7,271 nt of DNA from an uncultured Eubacteriales bacterium (GTDB taxonomy: Bacteria > Bacillota > Clostridia > Oscillospirales > Ruminococcaceae), in the NCBI GenBank assembly GCA_900318545.1, contig ONLC01000106.1:1-7271 (forward strand). Reading direction: 5' to 3'. Both the position numbers and the translations under genes were made by a program. This document shows, piece after piece, positions 1 to 5,740 of this stretch (position 1 is the first letter of the stretch; each line of letters opens with the position of its first letter). The notes beneath the pieces are model-generated. The model had not been told where the DNA came from. It saw nothing but the letters and a program-made list of their open reading frames with translations, and made no database searches.

Positions 1-1
1 G

Positions 2-106
2 GCAATTGAGGAAACCTGCACAAGGGCGATCTTCCTTAAAAACGGAAAGGTCGAGGTAGACGGAACTGTTGAAGAGGCCTTTGAGGCTTACGGAGCGAAG
101 AAGTAG
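2..106 (+). CDS. ABC transporter ATP-binding protein, C-terminal end only (probably polysaccharide/teichoic acid exporter type)
   Basis: Only the last 34 codons and the TAG stop are present; the gene begins before the window. The tail contains T-R-A-I-F-L-K-N-G-K, then V-D-G-T-V-E-E, then A-Y. This follows the pattern that ends the nucleotide-binding domain of Wzt/TagH-type exporter ATPases after the H-loop: a 'C-D-R-A-I-x-L-x-x-G-K' strand, a 'DG' turn and a helix ending in a Tyr. Here the usual 'CDRA' reads C-T-R-A. The protein stops soon after that point, so a long C-terminal carbohydrate-binding extension of the kind some Wzt proteins carry is absent. The Walker, signature and H-loop motifs lie outside the window, so the family call rests on a short tail. 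Another ABC ATPase class cannot be excluded. Confidence 0.6.
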   Translation, partial: AIEETCTRAIFLKNGKVEVDGTVEEAFEAYGAKK

Positions 107-134
107 GTAATAGGGAACAGGTAATAGGGAATAG
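107..134. repeat. Two tandem 14-bp direct repeats, part of a possible dispersed intergenic element
   Basis: Two copies of a 14-base unit (GTAATAGGGAACAG at 107-120 and GTAATAGGGAATAG at 121-134) lie head to tail directly after the stop codon of the ABC ATPase. They differ at one position. The array runs through GTGAGGT into the GC-rich hairpin at 142-156. The purine-rich repeat plus hairpin looks like a small composite intergenic unit of the kind that recurs many times in some clostridial genomes. That it is dispersed is an inference, because only this copy is visible. Confidence 0.6.
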
Positions 135-141
135 GTGAGGT

Positions 142-156
142 GTCGGCTTCGCCGAC
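142..156 (+). terminator. GC-rich hairpin after the ABC ATPase gene; weak terminator or part of a repeat element
   Basis: GTCGGC-TTC-GCCGAC is a perfect 6-bp stem, five of the pairs G-C, with a 3-nt loop. It lies 36 bases after the upstream stop codon and is followed by GGATTTTAT. The T-run is short and starts three bases after the stem, so as a Rho-independent terminator it would be weak. It is the only terminator-like structure between the ABC ATPase gene and the GH36 gene. It may instead be the palindromic half of the repeat element beginning at 107. Confidence 0.4.
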
Positions 157-240
157 GGATTTTATATGGTCTATGATGATAATATAGCTTATAAAAGCAA
201 AGCTTGTTCCCTGCTACATAATATTATGTCTTTTGGATTC
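157..240 (+). promoter_or_regulatory. AT-rich probable promoter/leader region of the GH36-cca-vanZ run
   Basis: This AT-rich stretch separates the hairpin from the GH36 ribosome binding site. It holds several five-of-six matches to a -10 box: TATGAT at 172-177, GATAAT at 178-183 and TATAAA at 190-195. None has a convincing -35 at the normal spacing, so I cannot say which is used. A promoter is expected here because the hairpin separates the gene from its upstream neighbour and nothing else lies upstream of the three-gene run. Confidence 0.3.
216..229. promoter_or_regulatory. Perfect 14-bp palindrome upstream of the GH36 gene, candidate operator
   Basis: ACATAATATTATGT reads identically on both strands across all 14 bases. 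It sits 24 bases before the start codon and 11 bases before the AGGAG ribosome binding site. This is downstream of the possible -10 boxes, where a dimeric repressor could block transcription. No regulator gene is in the window to pair with it. Being only A/T-rich apart from two C/G pairs, it could be a chance palindrome. Confidence 0.3.
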
Positions 241-245
241 AGGAG
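241..245 (+). promoter_or_regulatory. Ribosome binding site of the GH36 gene (AGGAG)
   Basis: AGGAG ends 8 bases before the ATG at 254. It fixes the start there rather than at the upstream in-frame TTG at 233. Confidence 0.8.
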
Positions 246-253
246 TTTTCATT

Positions 254-2365
254 ATGAAAAAGTATGAGATCTATGAAAACGGAATATACTTTGTGCTGGA
301 GGTTACAGACGAGAATGAGCCGAAGCTTCTGCATTTCGGGGCTGTGCCCTATGATGAGAGCAGGCTTCATGAGAGAAGCGGAAAGCTGGCTTTCCGCTTG
401 CTTGAATTGCAGGTGAGCGGCTATGACCGCCCGGGCGAGCGTCACGGAAATAAATACATCGTGACTGCCCCGGGATATAAAATGAAGTTCAGAAGCTTCA
501 GCGACACGAACAACTCTCTCGGAAGAAAGCTTGAGATAAGCAGCTTTGATGACGAGACGGGTCTTTGTGCGGTGTCGCATTTTCAGTTTTATACGGGCAC
601 CTCGGTTGTACGCTCGTGGACTGAGGTCATCAATGAGGGAGATAAAACACAGACACTCGAATATGTGTCCTCGTTCTCGCTGACGGGAATTGAGAAGGAG
701 GGTCTGCTCTCTCAGGACGATAAGCTTATGATAGGCGTCTGTCACAATTCGTGGCAGAGAGAGCTGCAGTGGAGAGAGTACAGCCTGTCAGATGCAGGGC
801 TTGCAATGGCTCAGCCGTATGAGTGGCAGCATTCCTCAAAGGTGTTCGGAGTGACAAACGTCGGCAACTGGTCGGCAAAGGAGTTTATCCCGATGGGAAG
901 CCTCCGTAATACCGAGGTCGGAACTACGCTTATCTGGCAGATAGAGCATAACGGCTCGTGGCACTGGGAGATAAGCGATGAAGAGGGCAGCCTGTACTTA
1001 CAGCTTGCAGGACCCTCGGAGATAGAGTCGCACTGGTCCAAGGACTTAAAGCCGGGCGAGCGTTTTGAGAGCGTAAAATGTGCAGTCGGTGCTGTCAGGG
1101 GAGATTTGCAGACAGCAGTGGGAGAGCTCACAAAATACCGCCGCCTGATAAGAAGAAAGAATACCGATAACAAGCGCCTGCCTGTTATCTTCAATGACTA
1201 TATGAACTGCCTCTGGGGCGACCCAACGGCTGAAAAGGAGTACCCCCTCATAGATGCCGCTAAAAAGGCAGGCTGTGAGTACTTCGTGATAGATGCAGGC
1301 TGGTACGCTGACGGGTTCTGGTGGGACGAGGTCGGTGAATGGGAGGTTAGTAAAAAACGCTTCCCCGACGGCTTGAAGCCCGTTATGGACTATATCAGAG
1401 ATAAGGGTATGATACCGGGTGTGTGGCTTGAGATCGAGGTCATGGGTATAAAGTGTCCGCTGGTGGAGGAAAAGACTGATGACAGCTGGTTCTTTACCCG
1501 TCACGGAAAGAGAGTTTTTGATCGAAGCCGCTATCAGCTTGATTTCAGAAACCCCGAGGTAAGGGCTCATGCTGACGGGGTTATAGACAGGCTTGTCCGT
1601 GAGTACGGTGTGGGCTACATCAAAATGGATTACAATATCGAGCCCGGTATCGGTACAGAGCAAAATGCTGACAGCTATGGTGACGGACTGCTCGGACATG
1701 AGAGAGCCTACCTTGACTGGCTTGACAGTGTGTTTGAACGTTACCCGGAGCTTGTTATCGAGAACTGCTCGAGCGGCGGTCTGAGAATGGACTATGCTAT
1801 GCTGTCAAGGTATTCTATACAGTCTACCTCAGATCAGGACGATTATAAGAAATACTGCACTATAGCGGCAAATTCGCCCCTTGCTGTCTGCCCCGAGCAG
1901 TCGGCAATATGGTGCTACCCGATGTCGCAGGGCGACCGTGAGGAGACCGTGTTCAATATGATAAATGCAATGCTCCTGCGTATACATCAGAGCGGACACC
2001 TTGCGAATATTGATGACGAAAGGCTCTCGCTTGTAAAGCAGGGTCTTGAGGTCTACAAGAGAATAAGAAAGGATATAAGAGAGGCTGTGCCGTTCTGGCC
2101 TTTGGGGCTGTCGGACTTTGCTGACAACTGGGTCTGCCTGGGTCTTAAAGGTAAGGACTGTGCATATATTGCCGTATGGAGAAGAGAGGGAAGCGAGACC
2201 TGTGAGATACCGCTTGACTTCCTCGGTGAGGTGACAAAGGCAAGCTGTATTTATCCCGATTTCAACGAGTGTCCGTTTGAGCTGAACCATGCTTCAAGGA
2301 AGCTGAGTGTTCGCTTTGAGAGACCGTTTACGGCAAGGCTTTTCAGAATAAGCTTAGAAAAGTGA
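254..2365 (+). CDS. GH36 family glycoside hydrolase (alpha-galactosidase-type, melibiase family)
   Basis: A 703-residue protein, the usual length of long bacterial GH36 enzymes. It has an N-terminal beta-sandwich region (roughly 1-300), a central TIM barrel and a small C-terminal beta domain. Barrel landmarks: D-A-G-W at 347-350; V-W-L-E-I-E-V-M at 390-397; K-M-D-Y-N with the expected nucleophile Asp459; N-C-S-S-G-G-L-R with Cys505 and Arg511; and S-D-Q-D-D with probable acid/base Asp527. The 68-residue gap between the two catalytic Asp residues fits the family. Family members remove terminal alpha-galactose from raffinose, melibiose or galactomannan oligosaccharides. Several usual motif residues differ (K-M-D for K-W-D, E-I-E for E-P-E, S-D-Q for S-D-N), so the substrate is uncertain. 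There is no signal peptide, hence a cytoplasmic location. The start is the ATG at 254, 8 bases after AGGAG (241-245); the in-frame TTG at 233 lies before that site. TGA is followed at once by an in-frame TAG. Confidence 0.88.
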   Translation: MKKYEIYENGIYFVLEVTDENEPKLLHFGAVPYDESRLHERSGKLAFRLLELQVSGYDRPGERHGNKYIVTAPGYKMKFRSFSDTNNSLGRKLEISSFDDETGLCAVSHFQFYTGTSVVRSWTEVINEGDKTQTLEYVSSFSLTGIEKEGLLSQDDKLMIGVCHNSWQRELQWREYSLSDAGLAMAQPYEWQHSSKVFGVTNVGNWSAKEFIPMGSLRNTEVGTTLIWQIEHNGSWHWEISDEEGSLYLQLAGPSEIESHWSKDLKPGERFESVKCAVGAVRGDLQTAVGELTKYRRLIRRKNTDNKRLPVIFNDYMNCLWGDPTAEKEYPLIDAAKKAGCEYFVIDAGWYADGFWWDEVGEWEVSKKRFPDGLKPVMDYIRDKGMIPGVWLEIEVMGIKCPLVEEKTDDSWFFTRHGKRVFDRSRYQLDFRNPEVRAHADGVIDRLVREYGVGYIKMDYNIEPGIGTEQNADSYGDGLLGHERAYLDWLDSVFERYPELVIENCSSGGLRMDYAMLSRYSIQSTSDQDDYKKYCTIAANSPLAVCPEQSAIWCYPMSQGDREETVFNMINAMLLRIHQSGHLANIDDERLSLVKQGLEVYKRIRKDIREAVPFWPLGLSDFADNWVCLGLKGKDCAYIAVWRREGSETCEIPLDFLGEVTKASCIYPDFNECPFELNHASRKLSVRFERPFTARLFRISLEK

Positions 2366-2369
2366 TAGA

Positions 2370-3704
2370 ATGAAAATAAAAGTACCATCTTATGTAAATA
2401 AAGTAATCGGGCTTTTAGAGCTTGCAGGCTTTGAGGCCTATATAGTAGGCGGCTGTGTGAGAGATCAGCTCCTCGGTGCTGAGCCTAATGACTATGACGT
2501 CTGCACAAATGCCCGTCCCGAGCAGGTTATAGAGGCGCTTTCGGGACTGCACGTTATCGAGACAGGCATAAAGCACGGCACTGTTACGGCAATGGTCGAG
2601 CACAAGCCCGTTGAGATAACCACATTCAGAAATGACGGCGAGTATGAGGATCACCGCCACCCGAAGCAGGTGACCTTCTCGAAAACGCTGAAAGAGGACC
2701 TTTCAAGGCGTGACTTTACAGTGAACGCTATGGCGTACTCTGACAGGACGGGGCTTGTGGATATGTTCGGCGGTCAGGGAGACCTCAGAAACCGCATTAT
2801 CCGCTGTGTGGGCGAGCCCGACAAACGCTTTGACGAGGACGCCCTGAGAATACTGAGGGCGATGAGGTTTTCTTCTGTTCTTGATTTTGAGATAGAGGAC
2901 GAGACTGCGGCGGCTGTTATGAGAAACCGCAGACTTCTGGAGAAGATATCTGCCGAGAGGATAATGCAGGAGCTGCAAAAGCTTCTCTGCGGTGACAGGG
3001 CTGTAGATGTGCTGCTCGGCTTTTCCGAGGTAATGTGCGTTATAATACCCGAGCTTGCACCCTGTGTAGGCTTCAGACAGAATAATCCTCACCATTGCTA
3101 CACGGTGTATGAGCACCTTTGCAGGAGTGTCGGAAATATAAGGAAGGACCCTGCACTCAGGCTTACAATGCTTCTGCATGACATTGAAAAGCCTGCCTGC
3201 AAAACCACCGATGAAAACGGCATCGACCACTTCAAGGGGCACCCTGTAAAGAGCGCTGAGACTGCCGATCTGATACTAAGGCGGCTGAAGCTCGACAATG
3301 CTTCAAGGGAGCGGATAACAGAGCTTATCAGAAACCATGACAACCGCATAGCCTGTAAGAAAAAGACGGTCAAGAAATACATCTCAAAGCATGATATGGG
3401 CTTTTTTGAGGATTACCTTGATGTACGTTATGCCGACACTATGGCACAGTCGAATTTCAGGATAGAGCAAAAGCTTGATGAGCTGGAGATGTTCCACGAT
3501 ATTTATGATGAGATAGTTGCCGAAAGGCCTGTTCTGTCTGTAAGGCAGCTTGATATTGACGGCCGTGATCTTATGGCTGAGGGCTACAAGGGCAGGACGA
3601 TAGGCGAGGCACTTTCACTGGCGCTTGATGCTGTCATTGATGAGGTCTGTGTAAATGAGAAAAAGGAGCTTCTGAGCTATATTGAAAAACATATTGAAAA
3701 GTAA
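2370..3704 (+). CDS. cca: CCA-adding tRNA nucleotidyltransferase (class II) with HD domain
   Basis: This 444-residue enzyme builds or repairs the 3' CCA end of tRNAs from CTP and ATP without a nucleic acid template. The N-terminal polymerase head has G-G-C-V-R-D at 27-32 and the metal-binding pair Asp41/Asp43 (N-D-Y-D-V). It also has the flexible-loop segment between motifs A and B (about 86-110) that enzymes adding only A tend to lack, R-R-D-F-T-V-N-A-M-A at 113-122, and the nucleotide-selecting E-D-x-x-R motif at 156-160 within E-D-A-L-R-I-L-R. A complete CCA-adding enzyme is therefore likely. Residues about 240-350 form an HD domain: His249, His270-Asp271, then G-H-P-V-K-S-A and N-H-D-N-R. 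In related proteins this domain is a metal-dependent phosphohydrolase. The gene starts 4 bases after the GH36 stop with no clear Shine-Dalgarno sequence (only AGAAAAG), which suggests translational coupling. Its last 23 bases overlap the VanZ-like gene. Confidence 0.93.
   Translation: MKIKVPSYVNKVIGLLELAGFEAYIVGGCVRDQLLGAEPNDYDVCTNARPEQVIEALSGLHVIETGIKHGTVTAMVEHKPVEITTFRNDGEYEDHRHPKQVTFSKTLKEDLSRRDFTVNAMAYSDRTGLVDMFGGQGDLRNRIIRCVGEPDKRFDEDALRILRAMRFSSVLDFEIEDETAAAVMRNRRLLEKISAERIMQELQKLLCGDRAVDVLLGFSEVMCVIIPELAPCVGFRQNNPHHCYTVYEHLCRSVGNIRKDPALRLTMLLHDIEKPACKTTDENGIDHFKGHPVKSAETADLILRRLKLDNASRERITELIRNHDNRIACKKKTVKKYISKHDMGFFEDYLDVRYADTMAQSNFRIEQKLDELEMFHDIYDEIVAERPVLSVRQLDIDGRDLMAEGYKGRTIGEALSLALDAVIDEVCVNEKKELLSYIEKHIEK
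3679..3702 (+). repeat. 12-bp tandem duplication spanning the cca/vanZ overlap
   Basis: ATATTGAAAAAC (3679-3690) is followed directly by ATATTGAAAAGT (3691-3702), identical at 10 of 12 positions. In the cca frame the copies give I-E-K-H-I-E-K at the C-terminus. In the vanZ frame they give L-K-N-I-L-K-S. Each copy carries a TTG codon in the vanZ frame, so two candidate start codons lie 12 bases apart. Confidence 0.6.
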
Positions 3705-4179
3705 GGCACTGAGGTTTGTGCTGCTTGGAGCATGGTGCGTAATGATATTTATGTTCTCCTCGAACGATGCAGAAACATCATCTAAGCAGAGCAGCAGGAT
3801 AACCGATCTCTGCATAGAGCTGTTTGTGCCGCACTATGATGAGATGTCTGTATCGGAGCAGGAAAGCTTATATGATGATCTGACCTTTTATATCAGAAAG
3901 TCGGCACACTTTACAGAGTATGCTGTACTGGGAGTGCTGGTGTTCTGGTGCCTGTATAAGCTAAAGGATAAAAGGCTCAGAACTGCCTGTGCAGTTGTGC
4001 TGGGCTCGCTCTACTCGGCGACTGATGAGCTGCATCAGCTGTTTTCGGAGGGGCGTTCCTGCGAGCTGAGGGATATGCTCATAGATACAGGCGGAGTGCT
4101 GGTTGGGGCACTGTTCGGATTGCTGGTGCTGGTGCTGTACGAAAAGCACCTTGCACGAAAAAATTTAAGTCAAAATTAA
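3682..4179 (+). CDS. VanZ-like family membrane protein
   Basis: A 165-residue protein with the VanZ-family pattern: F-S-S followed by a Ser-rich stretch (25-38), R-K-S-A-H-F-T-E-Y at 72-80, D-E-L-H-Q-L-F-S-E-G-R at 115-125, and Asp131 and Asp135 ahead of a final Gly-rich membrane segment. Four hydrophobic segments are visible at about 10-26, 80-93, 102-114 and 137-153. VanZ itself gives low-level teicoplanin resistance, but most family members are uncharacterised membrane proteins and no resistance role can be claimed here. The start is taken as TTG at 3682, with AAGGAG at 3663-3668 inside the cca coding sequence. The 13-base spacing is long. A second in-frame TTG at 3694 lacks any ribosome binding site. 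The first in-frame ATG (3742) would remove most of the first membrane segment. The gene overlaps cca by 23 bases and is probably co-transcribed with it. Confidence 0.85.
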   Translation: MKNILKSKALRFVLLGAWCVMIFMFSSNDAETSSKQSSRITDLCIELFVPHYDEMSVSEQESLYDDLTFYIRKSAHFTEYAVLGVLVFWCLYKLKDKRLRTACAVVLGSLYSATDELHQLFSEGRSCELRDMLIDTGGVLVGALFGLLVLVLYEKHLARKNLSQN

Positions 4180-4190
4180 GTATGATCGTA

Positions 4191-4196
4191 TATAAT
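4191..4196 (+). promoter_or_regulatory. Candidate sigma-A -10 box (TATAAT) for malQ-glgP
   Basis: An exact TATAAT lies 12 bases after the VanZ-like stop codon and 40 bases before the malQ start codon, which would give a leader of about 33 bases. The -35 match is poor: AAGTCA at 4167-4172, 18 bases upstream, agrees with TTGACA at three of six positions. There is no TG extension. It divides the GH36-cca-vanZ run from the glycogen genes, but no terminator is visible between them, so read-through from upstream is also possible. Confidence 0.5.
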
Positions 4197-4223
4197 CAGA
4201 ACACAGGCGAAAAACATATCTGA

Positions 4224-4236
4224 AAGGATGATCCTT
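4224..4236 (+). promoter_or_regulatory. malQ ribosome binding site inside an inverted repeat
   Basis: AAGGA (4224-4228) is the Shine-Dalgarno sequence, 8 bases before the ATG at 4237. It is the left arm of the inverted repeat AAGGAT-G-ATCCTT, whose right arm ends directly before that ATG. In RNA, five pairs with a TGA loop could form and would cover the ribosome binding site. The hairpin is short and would be weak. The spacing also decides the start: the ATG at 4228 overlaps the Shine-Dalgarno sequence and is unlikely to be used. Confidence 0.45.
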
Positions 4237-5727
4237 ATGCGTAAAAGCGGAATACTTATGCATATTTCTTCTCTGCCAAATGAGTACGGCATAGGAAAAT
4301 TGGGTAAAGAAGCCTATGCCTTTGCGGACTTCCTGAAAAGCTCGGGGCAGTCCTGCTGGCAGATACTGCCGATTTCTCCGACAAGCTACGGAGATTCCCC
4401 CTATCAGAGCTTTTCTATCTTTGCGGGAAACCCTTACTTCATAGATTTTGAGACTCTGGAGAAAGAGGGCTACCTTAAGGCTGACGAATACAAGAACATC
4501 GACTGGGGCAGCGACCCCGCTCAGGTCGATTATGAGAAGATATACAATGAGTGCTTCAAGGTGCTCAGAAAGGCTCATAAGCGTTTTCGCAAGAACAGTG
4601 AGAAGGGCTTTATAAAGTTCATTCTCGAAAACAAGGACTGGGTGTATGACTACGGCCTGTTCATGTCGCTGAAAACGGCACATGACGGAAAGGCTTGGTA
4701 CGAATGGGAAGAGGGGCTCAGGCAGTGCAAGCCTAAGGCTATCAAGAATGCAAGAAAAGAATACGCAAATGATATAGACTTCTGGTGCTTTGTTCAGTAT
4801 AAGTACTTCCAGCAGTTCAGAAAGCTGAAAAAGTACGCAAATGATCTGGGGATAGAGATCATCGGAGATATACCGATCTATGTTTCCTATGACAGTGTTG
4901 AGGTGTGGCTCACGCCGCAGTACTTTGTCCTCGATAAGGAGAAAAAGCCGATCGAAGTCGCAGGCTGTCCTCCCGATGTGTTCTCCGAGGACGGTCAGCT
5001 GTGGGGGAATCCTCTCTACCGCTGGGACGTTATGGCAAGAGAGAAGTTTGCATGGTGGATAAGCCGCATAAAGGCAGCCTCAAAGGTGTATGATATCATC
5101 AGGATAGACCATTTCAGGGGCTTTGAGAGCTACTACTGCATACCCTACGGAGCAAAGACCGCAAGAAAGGGCGTGTGGAGAAAGGGCCCTGATATGAAGC
5201 TTTTCAAGGAAGTGAAGAAAAAGCTACCCGATGTGAAGATAATTGCTGAGGACCTGGGCTTCCTTACAAAGAAGGTAATAAAGCTTCTCGAAGCAAGCGG
5301 CTACCCCGGAATGAAGGTGCTTGAATTCGGCTTTGACGGTGATGCTTCAAATCCGTATCTGCCGCACAACTTTAAGAATACAAACAGTGTATGCTATACG
5401 GGCACTCACGATAACGAGACCGCGGCAGGCTGGATAAAGGGCTGCAGCAAGGAGACCGCAGACTATTGCAAGGACTACCTCGGGCTTACTGATGAGAAGT
5501 ATGTTCCGTGGGCTTTGGTAAGGCTTTGCTGGTCGAGTGTCAGCGATACGGCTATAGCACAGCTTCAGGATATACTTTGTCTTGGGAATGAGGCAAGAAT
5601 GAACACCCCCTCGACCCTCGGCGGCAACTGGACATGGCGGCTCGACAGCATGAATAAGCTTGACAGCACTCTCGCTGAAAGGCTGTATAAGCTTGGTAAA
5701 ACCTACGGAAGAATAAACAAAAAGTGA
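4237..5727 (+). CDS. malQ: 4-alpha-glucanotransferase (amylomaltase, GH77)
   Basis: A 496-residue enzyme of the short bacterial amylomaltase type, without the N-terminal extension of the E. coli protein. It moves alpha-1,4-glucan segments between malto-oligosaccharides and releases glucose, so that short chains again become phosphorylase substrates. The N-terminus has the family opening R-K-S-G-I-L, then W-Q-I-L-P and S-P-Y-Q-S-F-S-I-F-A-G-N-P. Catalytic motifs are intact: Asp291 (nucleophile, R-I-D-H-F-R-G), Glu338 (acid/base, I-I-A-E-D-L-G) and Asp392 (transition-state stabiliser, G-T-H-D-N-E-T). These positions nearly match the Thermus enzyme. The acceptor-loop region P-P-D-V-F-S-E-D-G-Q followed by W-G-N-P-L-Y is present at about 245-261. 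There is no signal peptide, so it is cytoplasmic. The start is the ATG at 4237, because the protein then begins M-R-K-S-G and the Shine-Dalgarno spacing is normal. glgP follows after 13 bases, indicating one operon. Confidence 0.95.
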   Translation: MRKSGILMHISSLPNEYGIGKLGKEAYAFADFLKSSGQSCWQILPISPTSYGDSPYQSFSIFAGNPYFIDFETLEKEGYLKADEYKNIDWGSDPAQVDYEKIYNECFKVLRKAHKRFRKNSEKGFIKFILENKDWVYDYGLFMSLKTAHDGKAWYEWEEGLRQCKPKAIKNARKEYANDIDFWCFVQYKYFQQFRKLKKYANDLGIEIIGDIPIYVSYDSVEVWLTPQYFVLDKEKKPIEVAGCPPDVFSEDGQLWGNPLYRWDVMAREKFAWWISRIKAASKVYDIIRIDHFRGFESYYCIPYGAKTARKGVWRKGPDMKLFKEVKKKLPDVKIIAEDLGFLTKKVIKLLEASGYPGMKVLEFGFDGDASNPYLPHNFKNTNSVCYTGTHDNETAAGWIKGCSKETADYCKDYLGLTDEKYVPWALVRLCWSSVSDTAIAQLQDILCLGNEARMNTPSTLGGNWTWRLDSMNKLDSTLAERLYKLGKTYGRINKK

Positions 5728-5729
5728 TC

Positions 5730-5734
5730 GGGAG
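5730..5734 (+). promoter_or_regulatory. Ribosome binding site of glgP (GGGAG)
   Basis: GGGAG ends 6 bases before the ATG at 5741 and lies in the 13-base gap after malQ. It supports that start codon. Confidence 0.7.
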
Positions 5735-5740
5735 AAAATT

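Noticed and set aside
107..134. Possible CRISPR repeats
   Set aside because: The units are adjacent, with no spacers, only two copies and 14 bases long.
233..253. In-frame TTG at 233 as the start of the GH36 gene, adding seven residues
   Set aside because: The AGGAG ribosome binding site at 241-245 lies downstream of it and at good spacing from the ATG at 254; the added residues look like translated leader.
1046..1699. 217-codon open frame on the minus strand inside the GH36 gene
   Set aside because: It lies wholly within a gene whose protein has clear family motifs, shows no recognisable domain, and is explained by codon bias of the + strand gene.
2703..3242. 179-codon minus-strand frame inside cca
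   Set aside because: It is an antisense frame of a strongly supported gene with no recognisable protein motif.
3682..4179. Glycopeptide resistance determinant
   Set aside because: The protein is VanZ-like, but no vanA/H/X/R/S-type genes are present and the family is widespread in Firmicutes without resistance.
4228..4236. ATG at 4228 as the malQ start
   Set aside because: It overlaps the Shine-Dalgarno sequence itself and adds residues before the conserved M-R-K-S-G opening.
4165..4683. 172-codon minus-strand frame covering the malQ promoter and N-terminal coding region
   Set aside because: It is antisense to malQ and its ribosome binding site, and its sequence has no family features.
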